Source: Spirochaetaceae bacterium
GTDB taxonomy: Bacteria > Spirochaetota > Spirochaetia > Treponematales > Breznakiellaceae
Direction of reading: 5' to 3'
Assembly (NCBI GenBank): GCA_031256815.1
Contig: JAIRPU010000046.1
Span: forward strand, 1-5,736
DNA: 5,736 nt
In this document: piece after piece, positions 5,252 through 5,736 of the stretch
How positions within the stretch are numbered: position 1 is the stretch's first letter
Layout: each line of letters opens with the position of its first letter
Notes under the pieces: generated by a model
Seen by the model: the letters and a program-made list of their open reading frames with translations, nothing else
Database searches by the model: none
Told to the model about the DNA's origin: nothing
Made by a program: the position numbers and the translations under genes

Positions 5252-5736
5252 ATGTTAAAAAAATTGATTGTCTTGGCGTCCCCGGCGTTGTTTTTGGTTT
5301 TAAGCTGCGAGGAGCCTCTTATGGAACCTGTTTCTGTAACTACTGTTGAAGAACAGAAGTTTACAAACGACGGCAGGCGGCTTTATCAGTTTGGCGTTAA
5401 TGTTAAACCGGTTTCCAGCCCTTCCATTGTCTCAAGGGCGCTTTTTTCAGAGTTAGCGCATACCTTCGACTATTTTGAAGTTGTGTTTAAAATTAGCGCT
5501 ACTGAATTCAGGACAAGAGCGGCGCGTCTTCCCAATCAGTTAAGAATATCTATTCCGCAGGGAAACTATCCCGTTGGAACCGGCTGCGTTTTATTGGCAG
5601 GTATGTATAACGGCGGCAAGCCGGTTTTACTTGCCGTAGGCGAAATTGACAATGAAGATGTAAGCCCGACAAACCCCATAATAAGTTTTACGCTTTACTC
5701 GCTTAAGTCCGATGTGCTTGATGCGTCCCCTTCTTT
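5252..5736 (+). CDS. Putative lipoprotein of unknown function (partial, cut by window end)
   Basis: The frame is open from ATG 5252 to the window end, giving 161 residues with no stop. The N-terminus is a lipoprotein signal peptide: MLKK, a hydrophobic core LIVLASPALFLVL, then VLS-C with the lipidated cysteine at residue 19, followed by EEP. The -3 to -1 residues V-L-S are a loose lipobox, of the kind accepted in spirochaetes. The mature part shows no enzyme motif I know. It has aromatic and hydrophobic beta-type stretches (FDYFEVVFKISATEF around 71-85, then RLPNQLRISIPQGNY), which suggest a beta-sheet surface or periplasmic domain. Expected location is a membrane-anchored position, either periplasmic or on the cell surface. 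It is preceded by an excellent ribosome site and a candidate promoter. The function is unknown, and the C-terminus must be read from the neighbouring sequence. Confidence 0.8.
   Translation, partial: MLKKLIVLASPALFLVLSCEEPLMEPVSVTTVEEQKFTNDGRRLYQFGVNVKPVSSPSIVSRALFSELAHTFDYFEVVFKISATEFRTRAARLPNQLRISIPQGNYPVGTGCVLLAGMYNGGKPVLLAVGEIDNEDVSPTNPIISFTLYSLKSDVLDASPS

Noticed and set aside
1..5736. CRISPR array, tRNA, rRNA, insertion sequence or attachment site
   Set aside because: No regularly spaced repeats, no tRNA cloverleaf, no transposase and no flanking inverted or target-site repeats were seen.

Overview
The window reads as ordinary bacterial chromosome from a Gram-negative-type organism of mid GC content: AT-rich gaps, AGGAG-type ribosome sites and a probable lipoprotein. 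The arginyl-tRNA synthetase carries a GKMKSREGTVV loop, a form I associate with Bacteroidetes and spirochaetes. Together with the loose lipobox (VLS-C) and codon style this makes a spirochaete (Treponema-like) source my best guess. That guess is an inference and not secure.

Layout, left to right. Positions 1-110 hold the last 35 codons of a plus-strand gene ending in a CxxC-containing tail that looks like the C-terminus of a radical SAM/SPASM-type protein. A 145-base gap follows, with one hairpin and a perfect extended -10 box lying directly against the next start codon. Then come three plus-strand genes with little or no spacing: livG and livF (the two ATPases of a branched-chain amino acid type ABC importer) and argS (arginyl-tRNA synthetase). 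yebC lies on the minus strand and converges on argS across a 46-base gap that can form a terminator-like hairpin. A divergent intergenic region of about 190 bases separates yebC from mntP (manganese efflux pump, plus strand). It holds a good minus-strand promoter for yebC and a stack of GC-rich hairpins in front of mntP. After mntP come a possible small membrane-protein ORF with a TTG start and a lipoprotein gene cut off by the window end.

How the genes work together. LivG and LivF would power uptake of an amino acid or similar solute, but the membrane permeases (LivH/LivM) and binding protein are not next to them here, so they must lie elsewhere. ArgS charges tRNA-Arg, YebC is a translation/regulatory factor, and MntP exports Mn2+. 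Apart from the probable livG-livF-argS transcription unit I see no shared pathway.

I found no convincing undescribed system. The items most worth a second look are the hairpin stack ahead of mntP (not a recognisable yybP-ykoY riboswitch), the small hydrophobic ORF ahead of the lipoprotein, the YebC that lacks its usual GPGG loop, and the LivGF pair without permeases.
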